A stretch of 64,000 nucleotides of DNA from Nitrospinia bacterium (GTDB lineage: Bacteria > Nitrospinota > Nitrospinia > Nitrospinales > JAJDAT01), in contig JAJDAT010000029.1 in assembly GCA_029261715.1 (NCBI GenBank), forward strand, positions 23,116 through 87,115, written 5' to 3'. The notes below the pieces were generated by a model, which had not been told where the DNA came from, did no database searches, and saw only the letters and a list, made by a program, of their open reading frames with translations. How positions within the stretch are numbered: position 1 is the stretch's first letter; each line of letters begins with the position of its first letter. The translations under genes were made by a program, and so were the position numbers. Positions 23,690 through 33,500 of this stretch are shown here, piece after piece.

Positions 23690-24163
23690 GTGGCAGCAAA
23701 CAACGACACCGAGAGGCGCGCGCTCGCACCCGGGCGCGAGGTCCCGCTCAAGGACCTCGGCATCACGGCTACTGTCTACCCCGTCGGATTCACTCAGATC
23801 CGGCGGTTCGGGGCGACGTTCGGCAAAGCGGCGGGAGTCCTCTCTCGCCACCCCGACGCCGATCAGGCGCAGCTCTTCAGCATCGTCTTCGCCACGATGA
23901 CCGACGAGGTGCTCGATCTCGTCGCAGCGTGCGTCAAGCTTTCGAACACCGACGTGACGATGGATGACCTCGCTCACTGGCATGTGGCCGAGATCGCAGA
24001 GGCGTGGTGGGAGGAGAGCTTTGGTGACCCAAACCGATTCAGCGTGTGGACGAATCTGATCCAGAGGATGGGGCAGACGTTCACGCGCGATCCGAAGTTC
24101 TCGATCAAGGGGATGTTCTCCAAGCTCTCGTCTCCGCCGGACACTCTCTCCAAGAAATCCTGA
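23690..24163 (+). CDS. Tail assembly chaperone (gpG-like)
   Basis: A 157-residue protein: variable N-terminus, then TQIRRFGATFGKAAGVLSRH, a long helix LFSIVFATMTDEVLDLVAAC and VAEIAEAWWEESF. This size, helical content and position (tail tube, chaperone, tape measure) fit the gpG role of coating the tape measure protein. The GTG at 23690 has TTAGGAG nearby. The next frame (-1) overlaps its end, as in programmed-frameshift gpG/gpGT pairs. Confidence 0.7.
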   Translation: MAANNDTERRALAPGREVPLKDLGITATVYPVGFTQIRRFGATFGKAAGVLSRHPDADQAQLFSIVFATMTDEVLDLVAACVKLSNTDVTMDDLAHWHVAEIAEAWWEESFGDPNRFSVWTNLIQRMGQTFTRDPKFSIKGMFSKLSSPPDTLSKKS

Positions 24164-24429
24164 ACACCAGACAAGAGGGCCTCGGGCTCCCATACCCGGG
24201 CTGGTCGCTTCCGCAGTTTGAATTCCTCTCGCAAGCCGCCCTCCGACACCTCGCGCGACACCGCGCCACCTCGATCGAGAGCATCTCGCTCGCCGTGGCT
24301 GCAGCGCTGGACACCAAGGCCAACAGGTCAATGACGCGCGAGGTCCGCAGGCTGCGAGGGTTACATGCCCGAGGAGAGAGTATCGATTCTGGTCCAGATG
24401 AGGGACCAGATTTCGAAGCCCCTCACTGA
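24046..24429 (+). CDS. Frame -1 partner of the tail assembly chaperone (gpT-like)
   Basis: An open frame in -1 register to the chaperone gene. The meaningful part begins near the chaperone stop (LQEILNTRQEGLGLPYPGWS, then PQFEFLSQAALRHLARHRAT) and ends inside the start of the tape measure gene. It has its own possible starts, but in related tails it is made by ribosomal frameshift. I see no classic slippery heptamer. AAGGGGA (around 24110) and CCAAGAAA (24155) are weak candidates. Expression mode therefore uncertain. Confidence 0.55.
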   Translation: MDESDPEDGADVHARSEVLDQGDVLQALVSAGHSLQEILNTRQEGLGLPYPGWSLPQFEFLSQAALRHLARHRATSIESISLAVAAALDTKANRSMTREVRRLRGLHARGESIDSGPDEGPDFEAPH

Positions 24430-27400
24430 TTCGCAGAAGCGGCTGAAGGAGTTTCAGACGCGGGTCGATGCAGTCAACAGACGCATCAGCCCGCTGGCCA
24501 AGAACGTCGCAGGTCTAGCCGCGGCCTTCCTAGGATTTGCTGCTGCGCGACGAGCTGTCACCGACATCGTCGCCTTCGAGCAGGGTCTCGTCGGCGTCGC
24601 CAAGACGGCGAATCTGACCGACTCCGAGATGAAGGCGCTCGGGGACGACATCCTGGCGCTCGCGCAGAAAACGCCGGTCGCTGTCACCGAGCTCCTCTCG
24701 ATCGCACAAGCAGCCGGCCAGCTCGGCATTCAGGGCAGGGAGAACCTGCTCAAGTTCACGGACACCGTCGCCCGGCTGGGCGTGGCCAGTGATCTCGCAG
24801 GCGAGGAAGCCGCGACAGTGCTCGCGCGGCTGCTCACGGTCACCGGTGAGTCCGTCCAGTCCGTCGACAAGTTGGCGTCGGTCTTCGTCGCGCTCGGAAA
24901 CAACTTCGCTGCGACGGAGCGCGAGATCGCGCTGACCGCGACCCAGGTGGCGCAGGCAGGCGCGGTCTTCGGTATCACGTCGGCCGAGGCCGCTGCGTTT
25001 GGCGCCGCTCTCCGCCAGCTCGGCGTGCGGGCAGAGCTCTCGGGCAACACGATCGGCAAGTCCTTCCGTGCAATCGATGCGGCCGTACGAGGGTCTGGGA
25101 CTCAGCTCGCAGAGATCGCGCAGATCACGGGAAGGACGGCGGACGAGTTCGCGCGCACGTTCCAGGAATCTCCCGTTCGAGGGCTGCAGATCTTTCTCGA
25201 GGGCTTGGGGCAGGTCGTGGCTCGCGGCGAAAGCGTCGCGCCAGTCCTGGAGCGCATTGGCCTCTCGGGTGACGAGGTCAACAAGGTCATCCCCACGCTC
25301 GCGAAGAACTCTGATGTGCTGGCAAAGGCTTTCCTCCAGGCAGGCATCGAGTCGGAAGGTTTCGGCAAGACCCTCGAGCGAGTGTTTCGTTCAGCAGAGG
25401 CCGCCGTCGAGCAGTCCGGCGATCGGCTTGCAGAGGTCGCCGAGCTTGCTGGCCAGACATCGGAAGCCTTCACGAGCTCGTTTCGGGCAACTCCCACGCA
25501 GGCAATCGTCGATCTTGTGTCTGGGCTGGCCCGGGTCGCCGCGGAAGGTGGCGAGGCAGCCGAAGGCCTGAAAGAGCTCGGGCTCTCCTCAGACGATCTC
25601 GAGCGAGTGCTGCCGCGTCTTGCGTCGAACACGGACGCGCTCTCAAAGGTCCTTGAAAGCGCTGGCGGAAACATCGCCGGGCTTGGTAACGCTCTCCTGA
25701 CCGAATCAGAGCGAGGCTTCCAGACATTCGGGTCGGACATCGAGCGACTCAAGAACTCGCTCTTCTCGCTCAACGTAGCGCTCGGGGAATCGGGTGCGAA
25801 GGGCGAGGCGCAGGGGTTCATCGGAGTCCTCGCGCAGGCGATCGCGATCCTTGCCGGTGTCAATGGAGCACTCGGCAAGGCCAGCGGTGCGGCCTTGGGA
25901 TTGGCACGAACCATTCGTGCCGTAGCCCTCGCTGCCGCTGCCTTTGTAGCGGGCAAGATCCTCGGGTTCCTTCTGCAGCTCGCAAGCCTCCTTCGTAGCG
26001 CCGCGGCTGCCGTCGGCCTGCTGACCACTGCCATTCGCGCGAATCCGATCGGCCTCTTCGCTTCGGCACTCGCTGTCATCATCGGATCGATTGCCTTCTT
26101 CACATCGGAGGCGACGGAGGCTGCTGCCGCGCAGGAGCGGCTCAACGACGAGATGGATCGCTTCCGCGTTCTGCAGGAGCGCATTCGAGGCATCCCCACT
26201 GCAAAGCGCGCGGCCGAGCGCACAGAGACGCTTGAGGACGACATACGGGCTCGAAACAACGAGCTCCTCCAACTCGAAGATCGACTCACCGCCATTCAGG
26301 CGCAGCTTGACCGCGAAGGTCCGCAGGCTGTATTGGGTCCGCAAGAGCGGCAGATCCTCGTCGATCTCGAGCTGATTCCACAGGTCCCCGAAGGCATCCA
26401 GTCGGATCTCCTCAAGAACGTCGAGCCCAGAATCCGCGAGCTTCTGACGCGGATCACGCCCGACAACCTGATCCCCATCACTGTCGAGGACGCGCTCGGT
26501 CGCATCGCCTCTCGCATCGGAGATCTCCGCACCGAGATCGACGCCCTCCAGCAGAGAGCCGCAGGCACACCCGAGGACGTGGCTGCTCCGACGGAGCTCG
26601 AGGCTCAACTCGCTCGCCGCCGAGAGGACCTCGTCCGTCTCAACCGTGAGCTTGGGGAGATCCAGCGTCGCGCCAAGACTGCGGGCGACACGTTTGGCGA
26701 CATCCTCACGCGCGAGCGCACCGAGCTCTTGGCGGCGCTGGGCGTGGACATCCCGGTCGTCGAAGTACCCGTTGCCATCGACGTGCAGAACGAGCAGCTC
26801 GTTGGGGCCATCGGCCAGCGCGCAAGCGAGCTGCGCGGTGAGATCATAGCTCTCGACCACGAAATCCGGCGCCTCGCTGACGCGGAGAAGTTCGCACCTT
26901 TCCTGGATTCACTCGATCAGCAAATCGCTCTCGTTGGGGCGGTCACCGAAGCGGAGAAGCGCAGGCTCACGGCAGAGCAGCAGGCGCGAGACTTTGCACG
27001 GGACCAAGGATTCAGCGACGAGCAGACGCGCAGACTGCTCGATTTGCTCCAAGAGAGAATCCTGCTTCTCGACGAGGCCACGCAGAAGTCGGGTGCGTTG
27101 ACGGACTCGGAGAAGCTCCGCGACTCCCTGCGACGTGGCTTCTTCTCACTCGTCACGCAGGTCGACGCAGAAGTCACGTCGCTGCAGGACGAGATCGACA
27201 CCATCGGTCTCGACGAGGATGCGCGGGAAGCAGCTCTCGCCGTTCGGGAAGCGGAACGACTGGCACGACTCGCGTCAGCGGACGCCAGCAAAGAAGAAAG
27301 CGACGCGATCAATGACGCGCTCGACTCCTTCAAGAAGGATGTCGAGGCGCGACGTCGCCTGCGAGCGGGCGATCGGGTTAGCCAGCGCGAGGCGGATGTC

Positions 27401-28372
27401 ACCGCGGACATTCGTGACGAGACCGCTGCCTTCTCCGAAGCGCAGCGGATCATCCAGCAGTACGGCCTCCAGATCCGCGACGTCGACTCCGCGCTCTCGA
27501 TCGCAAGACTGACGATCGCCCAGCACAACGACCTGGTGCTCCGGGGCGCAGAGAACGTCGACGCCAAGACGGAAGCGTACCGACGGCAGTTGATCGAGCT
27601 CGAAAAGCTCATCGTGAAGGAAGAGCGCCGGACCCCACAGGATCAGCGCAACCTTCGCAGCCGGCAGGTTCTCGACCAAGGTCCTGGCGACGTCATCGGC
27701 GGCGCAGGCGCAGAGCTCCAGGACTTCGCGAATCAGGCAGCGGACCTGGAGAACGTCGGGAGGAACATCGCCGGCACGTTCGTGAATGCGTTCCAGCAGA
27801 TCTCACTCGCGATCGCGGGCGTGGACACGAACTGGCGCGAGTTCGCGCGCAACTTCCTCGCGCAGATCGCGGCGATCATCTTGCAGGCGATCGTGGCCAG
27901 GGCCGTCCTCTCAGCCATCGGCTTCAACTCGGGCGGCGCTGTACCGGATACAGGGGCTGTCCCAATTGAGAGGGCCGAAGGCGGATCGATTCCTGGCCCC
28001 GACGTGCAGCGCGACGTCGTCCCGGCCCTGCTCACTCCTCGCGAGTGGGTCATCCAGCGCGGCTCCGCCCTGTACTACGGCGACCGGCTCATGTCCGCCA
28101 TCAACCAGCGCCTGATTCCCAAAGAGGCGCTCCTCCGGGCGATCACCGGACCCGTCTCCCAGGTCCATCCGGTCAGCGTGCAGTACCAGTCCGGTGGTCC
28201 GGCCCGGCGCGCGGACCCGAATTTCGGTGAGAGCTTTCAACCCGTGTACCTTCCCAACGACGAGCAGACCGGCGAGCGCATGATCCGCGGTGGGATGTCG
28301 AGGCCGCTGCTTCGATTCCTCAGCGACCACGGCTTCCGGCCTGCCAGTGGCAGCGATAGGCGCAGGAGATAG
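24365..28372 (+). CDS. Tape measure protein
   Basis: A 1335-residue protein that sets tail length. The N-terminal 230 residues match the TP901-type core (FEQGLVGVAKTANLTDSEMK, LSIAQAAGQLGIQGRENLLK). Residues 231-432 hold two copies of a roughly 100-residue block. Hydrophobic segments lie between about 485 and 580 (AVALAAAAFVAGKILGFLLQ; GLFASALAVIIGSIAFF). A long coiled-coil follows, and the C-terminus is glycine-rich (GFNSGGAVPDTGAVPIERAE). By the usual roughly 1.5 angstrom per residue, the tail would be near 200 nm. ATG 24365 overlaps the chaperone frame. Confidence 0.9.
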   Translation: MPEERVSILVQMRDQISKPLTDSQKRLKEFQTRVDAVNRRISPLAKNVAGLAAAFLGFAAARRAVTDIVAFEQGLVGVAKTANLTDSEMKALGDDILALAQKTPVAVTELLSIAQAAGQLGIQGRENLLKFTDTVARLGVASDLAGEEAATVLARLLTVTGESVQSVDKLASVFVALGNNFAATEREIALTATQVAQAGAVFGITSAEAAAFGAALRQLGVRAELSGNTIGKSFRAIDAAVRGSGTQLAEIAQITGRTADEFARTFQESPVRGLQIFLEGLGQVVARGESVAPVLERIGLSGDEVNKVIPTLAKNSDVLAKAFLQAGIESEGFGKTLERVFRSAEAAVEQSGDRLAEVAELAGQTSEAFTSSFRATPTQAIVDLVSGLARVAAEGGEAAEGLKELGLSSDDLERVLPRLASNTDALSKVLESAGGNIAGLGNALLTESERGFQTFGSDIERLKNSLFSLNVALGESGAKGEAQGFIGVLAQAIAILAGVNGALGKASGAALGLARTIRAVALAAAAFVAGKILGFLLQLASLLRSAAAAVGLLTTAIRANPIGLFASALAVIIGSIAFFTSEATEAAAAQERLNDEMDRFRVLQERIRGIPTAKRAAERTETLEDDIRARNNELLQLEDRLTAIQAQLDREGPQAVLGPQERQILVDLELIPQVPEGIQSDLLKNVEPRIRELLTRITPDNLIPITVEDALGRIASRIGDLRTEIDALQQRAAGTPEDVAAPTELEAQLARRREDLVRLNRELGEIQRRAKTAGDTFGDILTRERTELLAALGVDIPVVEVPVAIDVQNEQLVGAIGQRASELRGEIIALDHEIRRLADAEKFAPFLDSLDQQIALVGAVTEAEKRRLTAEQQARDFARDQGFSDEQTRRLLDLLQERILLLDEATQKSGALTDSEKLRDSLRRGFFSLVTQVDAEVTSLQDEIDTIGLDEDAREAALAVREAERLARLASADASKEESDAINDALDSFKKDVEARRRLRAGDRVSQREADVTADIRDETAAFSEAQRIIQQYGLQIRDVDSALSIARLTIAQHNDLVLRGAENVDAKTEAYRRQLIELEKLIVKEERRTPQDQRNLRSRQVLDQGPGDVIGGAGAELQDFANQAADLENVGRNIAGTFVNAFQQISLAIAGVDTNWREFARNFLAQIAAIILQAIVARAVLSAIGFNSGGAVPDTGAVPIERAEGGSIPGPDVQRDVVPALLTPREWVIQRGSALYYGDRLMSAINQRLIPKEALLRAITGPVSQVHPVSVQYQSGGPARRADPNFGESFQPVYLPNDEQTGERMIRGGMSRPLLRFLSDHGFRPASGSDRRRR
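25055..25660 (+). repeat. Internal duplication in tape measure protein
   Basis: Residues about 231-333 (GKSFRAIDAAVRGSGTQLAE, AQITGRTADEFARTFQESPV) align with 334-432 (GKTLERVFRSAEAAVEQSGD, AELAGQTSEAFTSSFRATPT). Each ends in a similar segment (VNKVIPTLAKNSDVLAKAFL and LERVLPRLASNTDALSKVLE). The DNA has diverged, so this is an old duplication. Confidence 0.75.
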
Positions 28373-28376
28373 ACGA

Positions 28377-29423
28377 ATGGCTCTGAAATGGTTCGAAGGC
28401 TTCGAGCGTCGGAAGAATTCGACTGCCCTAGCTCAGGCTTACTCGCAGCTCACCTTCGGGGACAGCACGTTCCAGACGGGACGGCTGCAAGGCAGCTCGT
28501 TGCGCAATCTCGGCACGACGGGCTTGACGGTCACGACGCCGGCATTCACGGCTCAGCAGGTGTGGATCGTGGGCCTGGCGTACCGCCGCGACGACACCGA
28601 TGTCACGAACAAGAGTGTGATCTCGATGTTCGATGGCGCGTCGAATCGGCAGATCGACGTCGCCACCTTCGTCTCCGCAGGGAAGCTCAAGTTCCAAGTG
28701 TGGACGGACTCGAGCGGAGGCAGTAGCTCGTGGACCGCTTCGGGCGAGTTCGAGCTTGGCCAGTGGTACTACGTCGAGTTCAAGGCCACGATCGCGCCCG
28801 GCACCTCGGGCAGCTTCGAGCTCCGTGTCAACAGCACGACGGCGCTCACTCAGTCCAGCGTCAACACCGCGAACGCAGCCACGACGCAGGCTGACCGGGT
28901 GCGCTTCCTGTGCACCGGCTCCGCTTCCAACGGCATCTCTCTCGACGACATCTACGTCTGCGACAACCAGGGAGCGATTCGAAACGACTTCCTGGGCGAC
29001 GTCGTCATCGAGGGGCTCTCGCCGACGGCGGAAGGCGCGACCATCCAGTGGACACCACTCACGGGCACGGACAACTCGGCGATGGTCGACGACACAGACG
29101 GGCCGGACGGCGACGACAGCTACGTGTCGACGGCTGCCAACGGCATCACCGACACGCACGTGTTCGAGGATCTGGGCTTCATCACGGGCAACGTGCTCGG
29201 GGTGATGGTCGCGTACAACGCGCGCATTCTGAGCAGCGGATCGAGAACCCTCAAGGCCATCGCCCGGACGGGTGGAACGGACTTCGAGGGGGCGAACAAC
29301 GTGCTCGGATCCACGGGGTATGTCGAGCTCAACCACATCTTCGAGCAGAACCCCAATACGACGGCCGACTGGACCGTGTCCGACATCAATGGCGCCGAGT
29401 TCGGGTACAAGGCTGTCGCCTAA
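28377..29423 (+). CDS. Lectin-like tail protein A (LamG/ConA-type)
   Basis: A 348-residue protein starting MALKWFEGFERRKNSTALAQ. The middle, VWIVGLAYRRDDTD, EFELGQWYYVEFKATIA and SFELRVNSTTALTQS, is the pattern of a concanavalin/LamG-like beta-sandwich, followed by ISLDDIYVCDNQGAIRNDFL. Residues 215-348 form a second all-beta domain. It probably binds surface sugars. It is a paralogue of the next gene. No catalytic site seen. GCAGGAGATA precedes the ATG. Confidence 0.75.
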   Translation: MALKWFEGFERRKNSTALAQAYSQLTFGDSTFQTGRLQGSSLRNLGTTGLTVTTPAFTAQQVWIVGLAYRRDDTDVTNKSVISMFDGASNRQIDVATFVSAGKLKFQVWTDSSGGSSSWTASGEFELGQWYYVEFKATIAPGTSGSFELRVNSTTALTQSSVNTANAATTQADRVRFLCTGSASNGISLDDIYVCDNQGAIRNDFLGDVVIEGLSPTAEGATIQWTPLTGTDNSAMVDDTDGPDGDDSYVSTAANGITDTHVFEDLGFITGNVLGVMVAYNARILSSGSRTLKAIARTGGTDFEGANNVLGSTGYVELNHIFEQNPNTTADWTVSDINGAEFGYKAVA

Positions 29424-29444
29424 GGGCGGATAGGAGCGAATCAA

Positions 29445-30482
29445 ATGGCATGGAAGTGGATCGAGGGCTTCGAGGTTCGCAAGAACACAACGGCCCTCCA
29501 GCAAGGCTACGATGTGGTTTCCGGGACTCCGTCCATCGTCACAGGCCGCCTGCATGGCAGTGGCCTGCAGTGCCCAAACTCCTCGCAGGTTCACCTGACC
29601 AAGATCTTCTCGTCGCAAACGACGTGGATCGTCGGTCTCGCCTTCAAGCGCGAGAACGGCGGGAACACTGACGGGCTCATCGAGCTCCTCTCGGGTGCCA
29701 CCGCCGACGAGATCGCGGTCTTCACGACCGCTGCCAACAACGAGCTCATGGTCGCTGTGGGCGGGCCAACGGGCACTACCTACGTCACGTCTATCGGACT
29801 GCAGGACGATACGTGGTACTTCGTCGAGTTCAAGGTGACCGTCAACGCCACCACTGGGTCGTTCGAGCTTCGCGTCAACGGAACAACGGTCCTGAGTCAG
29901 ACGGGAATCAACACGTCCGACACGGGCGCGAACGCGGCCGACCGCGTGCGGATCTATGCAGCGAACACCGGAGGCACGGCCGGCAACGCGACCATTGACG
30001 ATTGCTACATCCTGGACGGCACAGGAGCCGCCTACAACGACTTCCTCGGCGATGGTGTGGCCGAGGGGCTGCTGCCGACAGGCGCAGGAAACAGCTCTCA
30101 GTGGTCCAAGTTCCCGGGTTCCGGGGAGGCGAACTGGCAGAACGTCGACGATGCGTCGGGTCCTGACAACGACTCCACGTACAACCACACCGCATCGACG
30201 GGCGTGAAGGACACCTATGTCTTCGCTGACCTGGGCTTCATCACGGGGAACGTGCTCGGCGTGCAGCTCAACTGGAATGCTCGCATCGCCACCAGTGGGT
30301 CTCGAACGCTCAGGCCCATCGTGAGGCACTCGGGCGCCGACTACGCGGGGTCGAACCAGAACCTGACGAGCACGAGCTACCTCCAGCAGCACCAGGTGCT
30401 GGGGACCAACCCCGGCACCGGCAGCGCCTGGACTGTCTCGGACATCAACAACGCGGAGTTCGGCCTCGAAGCGGTGGCATAA
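29445..30482 (+). CDS. Lectin-like tail protein B, paralogue of A
   Basis: A 345-residue protein starting MAWKWIEGFEVRKNTTALQQ. It shares with A the segments TTWIVGLAFKRENGG, DTWYFVEFKVTVNATTGSFE, LRVNGTTVLSQTGINTS, ATIDDCYILDGTGAAYNDFL and the C-terminal FADLGFITGNVLGVQLNWNA. The two proteins keep the same length and domain order but differ widely in the loops, as expected for duplicated receptor-binding proteins. It follows gene A by 21 bp with AGGAGC as ribosome site. Confidence 0.75.
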   Translation: MAWKWIEGFEVRKNTTALQQGYDVVSGTPSIVTGRLHGSGLQCPNSSQVHLTKIFSSQTTWIVGLAFKRENGGNTDGLIELLSGATADEIAVFTTAANNELMVAVGGPTGTTYVTSIGLQDDTWYFVEFKVTVNATTGSFELRVNGTTVLSQTGINTSDTGANAADRVRIYAANTGGTAGNATIDDCYILDGTGAAYNDFLGDGVAEGLLPTGAGNSSQWSKFPGSGEANWQNVDDASGPDNDSTYNHTASTGVKDTYVFADLGFITGNVLGVQLNWNARIATSGSRTLRPIVRHSGADYAGSNQNLTSTSYLQQHQVLGTNPGTGSAWTVSDINNAEFGLEAVA

Positions 30483-30504
30483 CGGCCGGCTCATTCGATC
30501 ACGT

Positions 30505-30538
30505 CGGGCGGCCTACCGCGCATGGGTAGGACCGCCCG
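30505..30538 (+). terminator. Long GC stem-loop after lectin-like gene B
   Basis: CGGGCGG (30505-30511) pairs with CCGCCCG (30532-30538). The inner CTACC (30513-30517) pairs with GGTAG (30525-30529), with small bulges. There is no U-tract. It separates the lectin-like pair from the repeat-rich giant gene. Confidence 0.5.
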
Positions 30539-30559
30539 GCCCAACTTGGGTGCCGACCA

Positions 30560-33500
30560 GTGCCGCAGGCTCTCGTCCCAGATGCAACGCTCGCAAACCT
30601 GAACAGCTCGTGGACCGCCACGGGCGCAGCGTCGTTGCACGAGTGTACCGACGACACGATTGCAGGCGCGAACGACAACGCCGACTACGCGCTCGGTCCG
30701 TCGCAGCGCAGCATCGGTTACTACATGTTCCTGCGGCTGTCGAACCCTGGGGTGACGCCGGACCCGAGCGGCACCTATAAGATCCGAGCCCGCGCTCGCC
30801 GCAACTCGGGGCTGGTCGTTCTAGATCTGCGTGTCGAGCTTCGGAGCGGCAACGGAGCCACGCTCTACGCCGCGCTCGACATGACGAACATTGGTGGTGC
30901 GTACGCGACCCAGGAGTACACGCTCTCAGGCTCTGAGGTCTCGGGCATCTCCGACCTCGACGACCTCGGATTCCTGGTGTTCGCGTCGGGCACAGGCAAC
31001 TTCAGCGGCGTTCGCCTCACCGCCCTCGAGTTCCAGGTCCCAGACGCTGCGCCGCCGTCACTCGAGCTCACCCGGCTCGGAGCGGAAGCGTTCTCTGGAC
31101 TCGAGGCGCGTCTCGTCACACGCTCGCACGTCGAAGTGCTCGGCGCGTTGCCGACACCTTTCGTAACGCGCGGCTTGGTCGAGGTCCTCGGCGGCGTGCC
31201 GGAGCCCTTTATCAGCAGGTCCTTCGCGGAGATCCTTGGGGCGATCGCAACGCCCAGGGTTAGCCGGGCTCATGCAGAGATCCTGGCTGCCCATGCCGAG
31301 CCACGAGTGACGCGAGCCGGCGTCGAGGCGATCGCGCAGTGGAGCGCGCCACGATTCACCAAGCTCGGACTCGAGGTCTACTCTGACCTCGGGGATTCCC
31401 CAAGCGCCTACCTCTCTCGCGTGATCGGAGAGGTGATCGCAGGTCGGCGCGACGCTCATGTCTCGCGCGTCCTGGGCGAGACCATCGCGCAGTGGAGCGC
31501 GCCACGCTTTACCCGGCTCGGGCTCGAAGTCTATTCGGAGCTCGGGGACACGCCGGAGGCCTACGTTTCCAGGGCCTACGGAGAGATCCTGGCAGGCCGC
31601 CGAGACGCCCACGTCTCGAGGGCCTTTGGCGAGGCGATCGCGCAGTGGAGTGAGCCACGCTTCACGAGGACCGGCGTGGAGGTCTACGCGGAGACGCCGC
31701 CCTCAGGGATTGGGGTCACGCGAAACCTCGCGGAGGTCTTGGCTGGTCGCGCTGCGCCACGGCTGACGAGGAACTTCGCTGAGGTCCTTGCCGAGTACTC
31801 GGTCAGCCCGGGAGTGACCGCGGAAGTGACGCGCTTCGCATCCGAGATCTACGCCCAGCGGCAGCAGATGCAGGGCACGGTCTACCACCGCATCAAGTCG
31901 GGCGCGACCGAGTCCTTCATGGACAGCTTCGGCAACAACTGGGACGCGGACCGCGACTACTCGACGAGCGACGCCTTTGAAACGACCGACTCGATTTCAG
32001 GGACGACGGATCCCGAGCTCTACCAGGACGAGCGCTACGCGGGCACCTGGAACTACACGCTGAGCGTGCCCAACGGCGACTACACGATCCGATGCCACTT
32101 CGCCGAGATCTTCTGGACGTCCAGCGGCCAGCGGGTCTTCGACGTCCTGGTCAATGGAGATCTGGTCGAAGACGACCTCGACATCTTCGCAGAGGTCGGC
32201 CACGACGCCGCTCTCGTTCGGGAGTACGCAGGGACAGCGACCGGCGGGACGGGGCTGCAGATCACGTTCGTCGCCTCTGTCGATACCGCCAAGTGCTCGG
32301 CGATCGAGGTGATCGGGCAGGGCATGCCCGGCGACTCTGCCCTCTTCACGCGGGCTGGCCTCGAGGTCTTTGGGTACTCGAGCGCGATGGATGGGCAGAG
32401 ACTCTCGCGGTACGGGGCCGAGGTCTACGCGGAAGCCGAGTACCCCATGCGACTGACCCGGACCTATGGAGAGGTCCTTTCGGGACGCGCAGACCCCAGG
32501 CTGACGCGGGTATTCGCCGAGGCGATCAGCGCGATTGCTGAGCTCGACGATGTCTTCTTCACGCGAGCAGGGATCGAGGTCTTCTCTCAGATTCAGGCCG
32601 GCGGGGTCGTGGCCCACCACCGAATCAATTCAGGTGGCGGCGCCTACACGGACACGCTTGGCCAGGACTGGGACGCGGACCGTGACTTCGTCGGTGTCTC
32701 GGACGCGTTCTCCACCGCCGACCCGATCTCGGGAACGGAAGACGACACGATCTACCAGACGGAGCGCTACGGGATCGGTGGCGCGCTTTGGGGCTACGAG
32801 CTCGATGTGCCCAACGGCACGTATCGCCTGCGCATTCACGAGGCCGAGCTCTTCTGGGAATCCAACGGGCAGAGGGTCTTCGACGTCGAGGTCAATGGGA
32901 CGCCGATCGAGACGGGCATCGACATTCACGCAGAGGTCGGTCACGACGCAGCTCTCGTTCGGGAGTACGAGGTCACCGTCTCTGGCGGGATCGGTCTCTC
33001 TGTCTACTTTCGCGCTCAGGTCGACAGCGGCAAATGCGCGGGCATCGAAGTCCTCGAGGACGTCCTGCTCCCGAACGTCGAAGCGACTCGATTCGCGGCC
33101 GAGACGTGGGGGCAGCAGGGCTCCACGTACCTGACGCGCGTGGGCGCGGAAGCGATCGCGAGCGCCATCCAGGACACGGCCTTGCTGACCCGGGTCGGGG
33201 CGGAGGCCATCGCCGAGAATCCGAACCTCATCCGTCTCTCGCGGACGATCGCGGAGGTTGTGGCTCAGAACCCTGTCTACGCATATGCGAGTCGGCTCTT
33301 CGCCGAAGTCGCCTCGCGCGGCAAGGTGCCAACGCACCTGTCGCGGTTCGCCGCCGAGATCTTCGGGTTCCGCGTCGAGGGGGATCTTCGATCGACTCGG
33401 TTCAATGCCGAGGTCTTTGGGTCGAAGCCAACACCTAGCCGGCTGTCTCGGTTCTGCGTCGAGGCGTTTGCTCAGTGGATCCAGAACAACGACAGCGTCC

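Noticed and set aside
28428..30494. 688-codon minus-strand open frame opposite the lectin-like genes
   Set aside because: Composition shadow (Arg/Val/Asp-rich) with no domain pattern. The plus-strand genes are paralogues of each other, which proves them.
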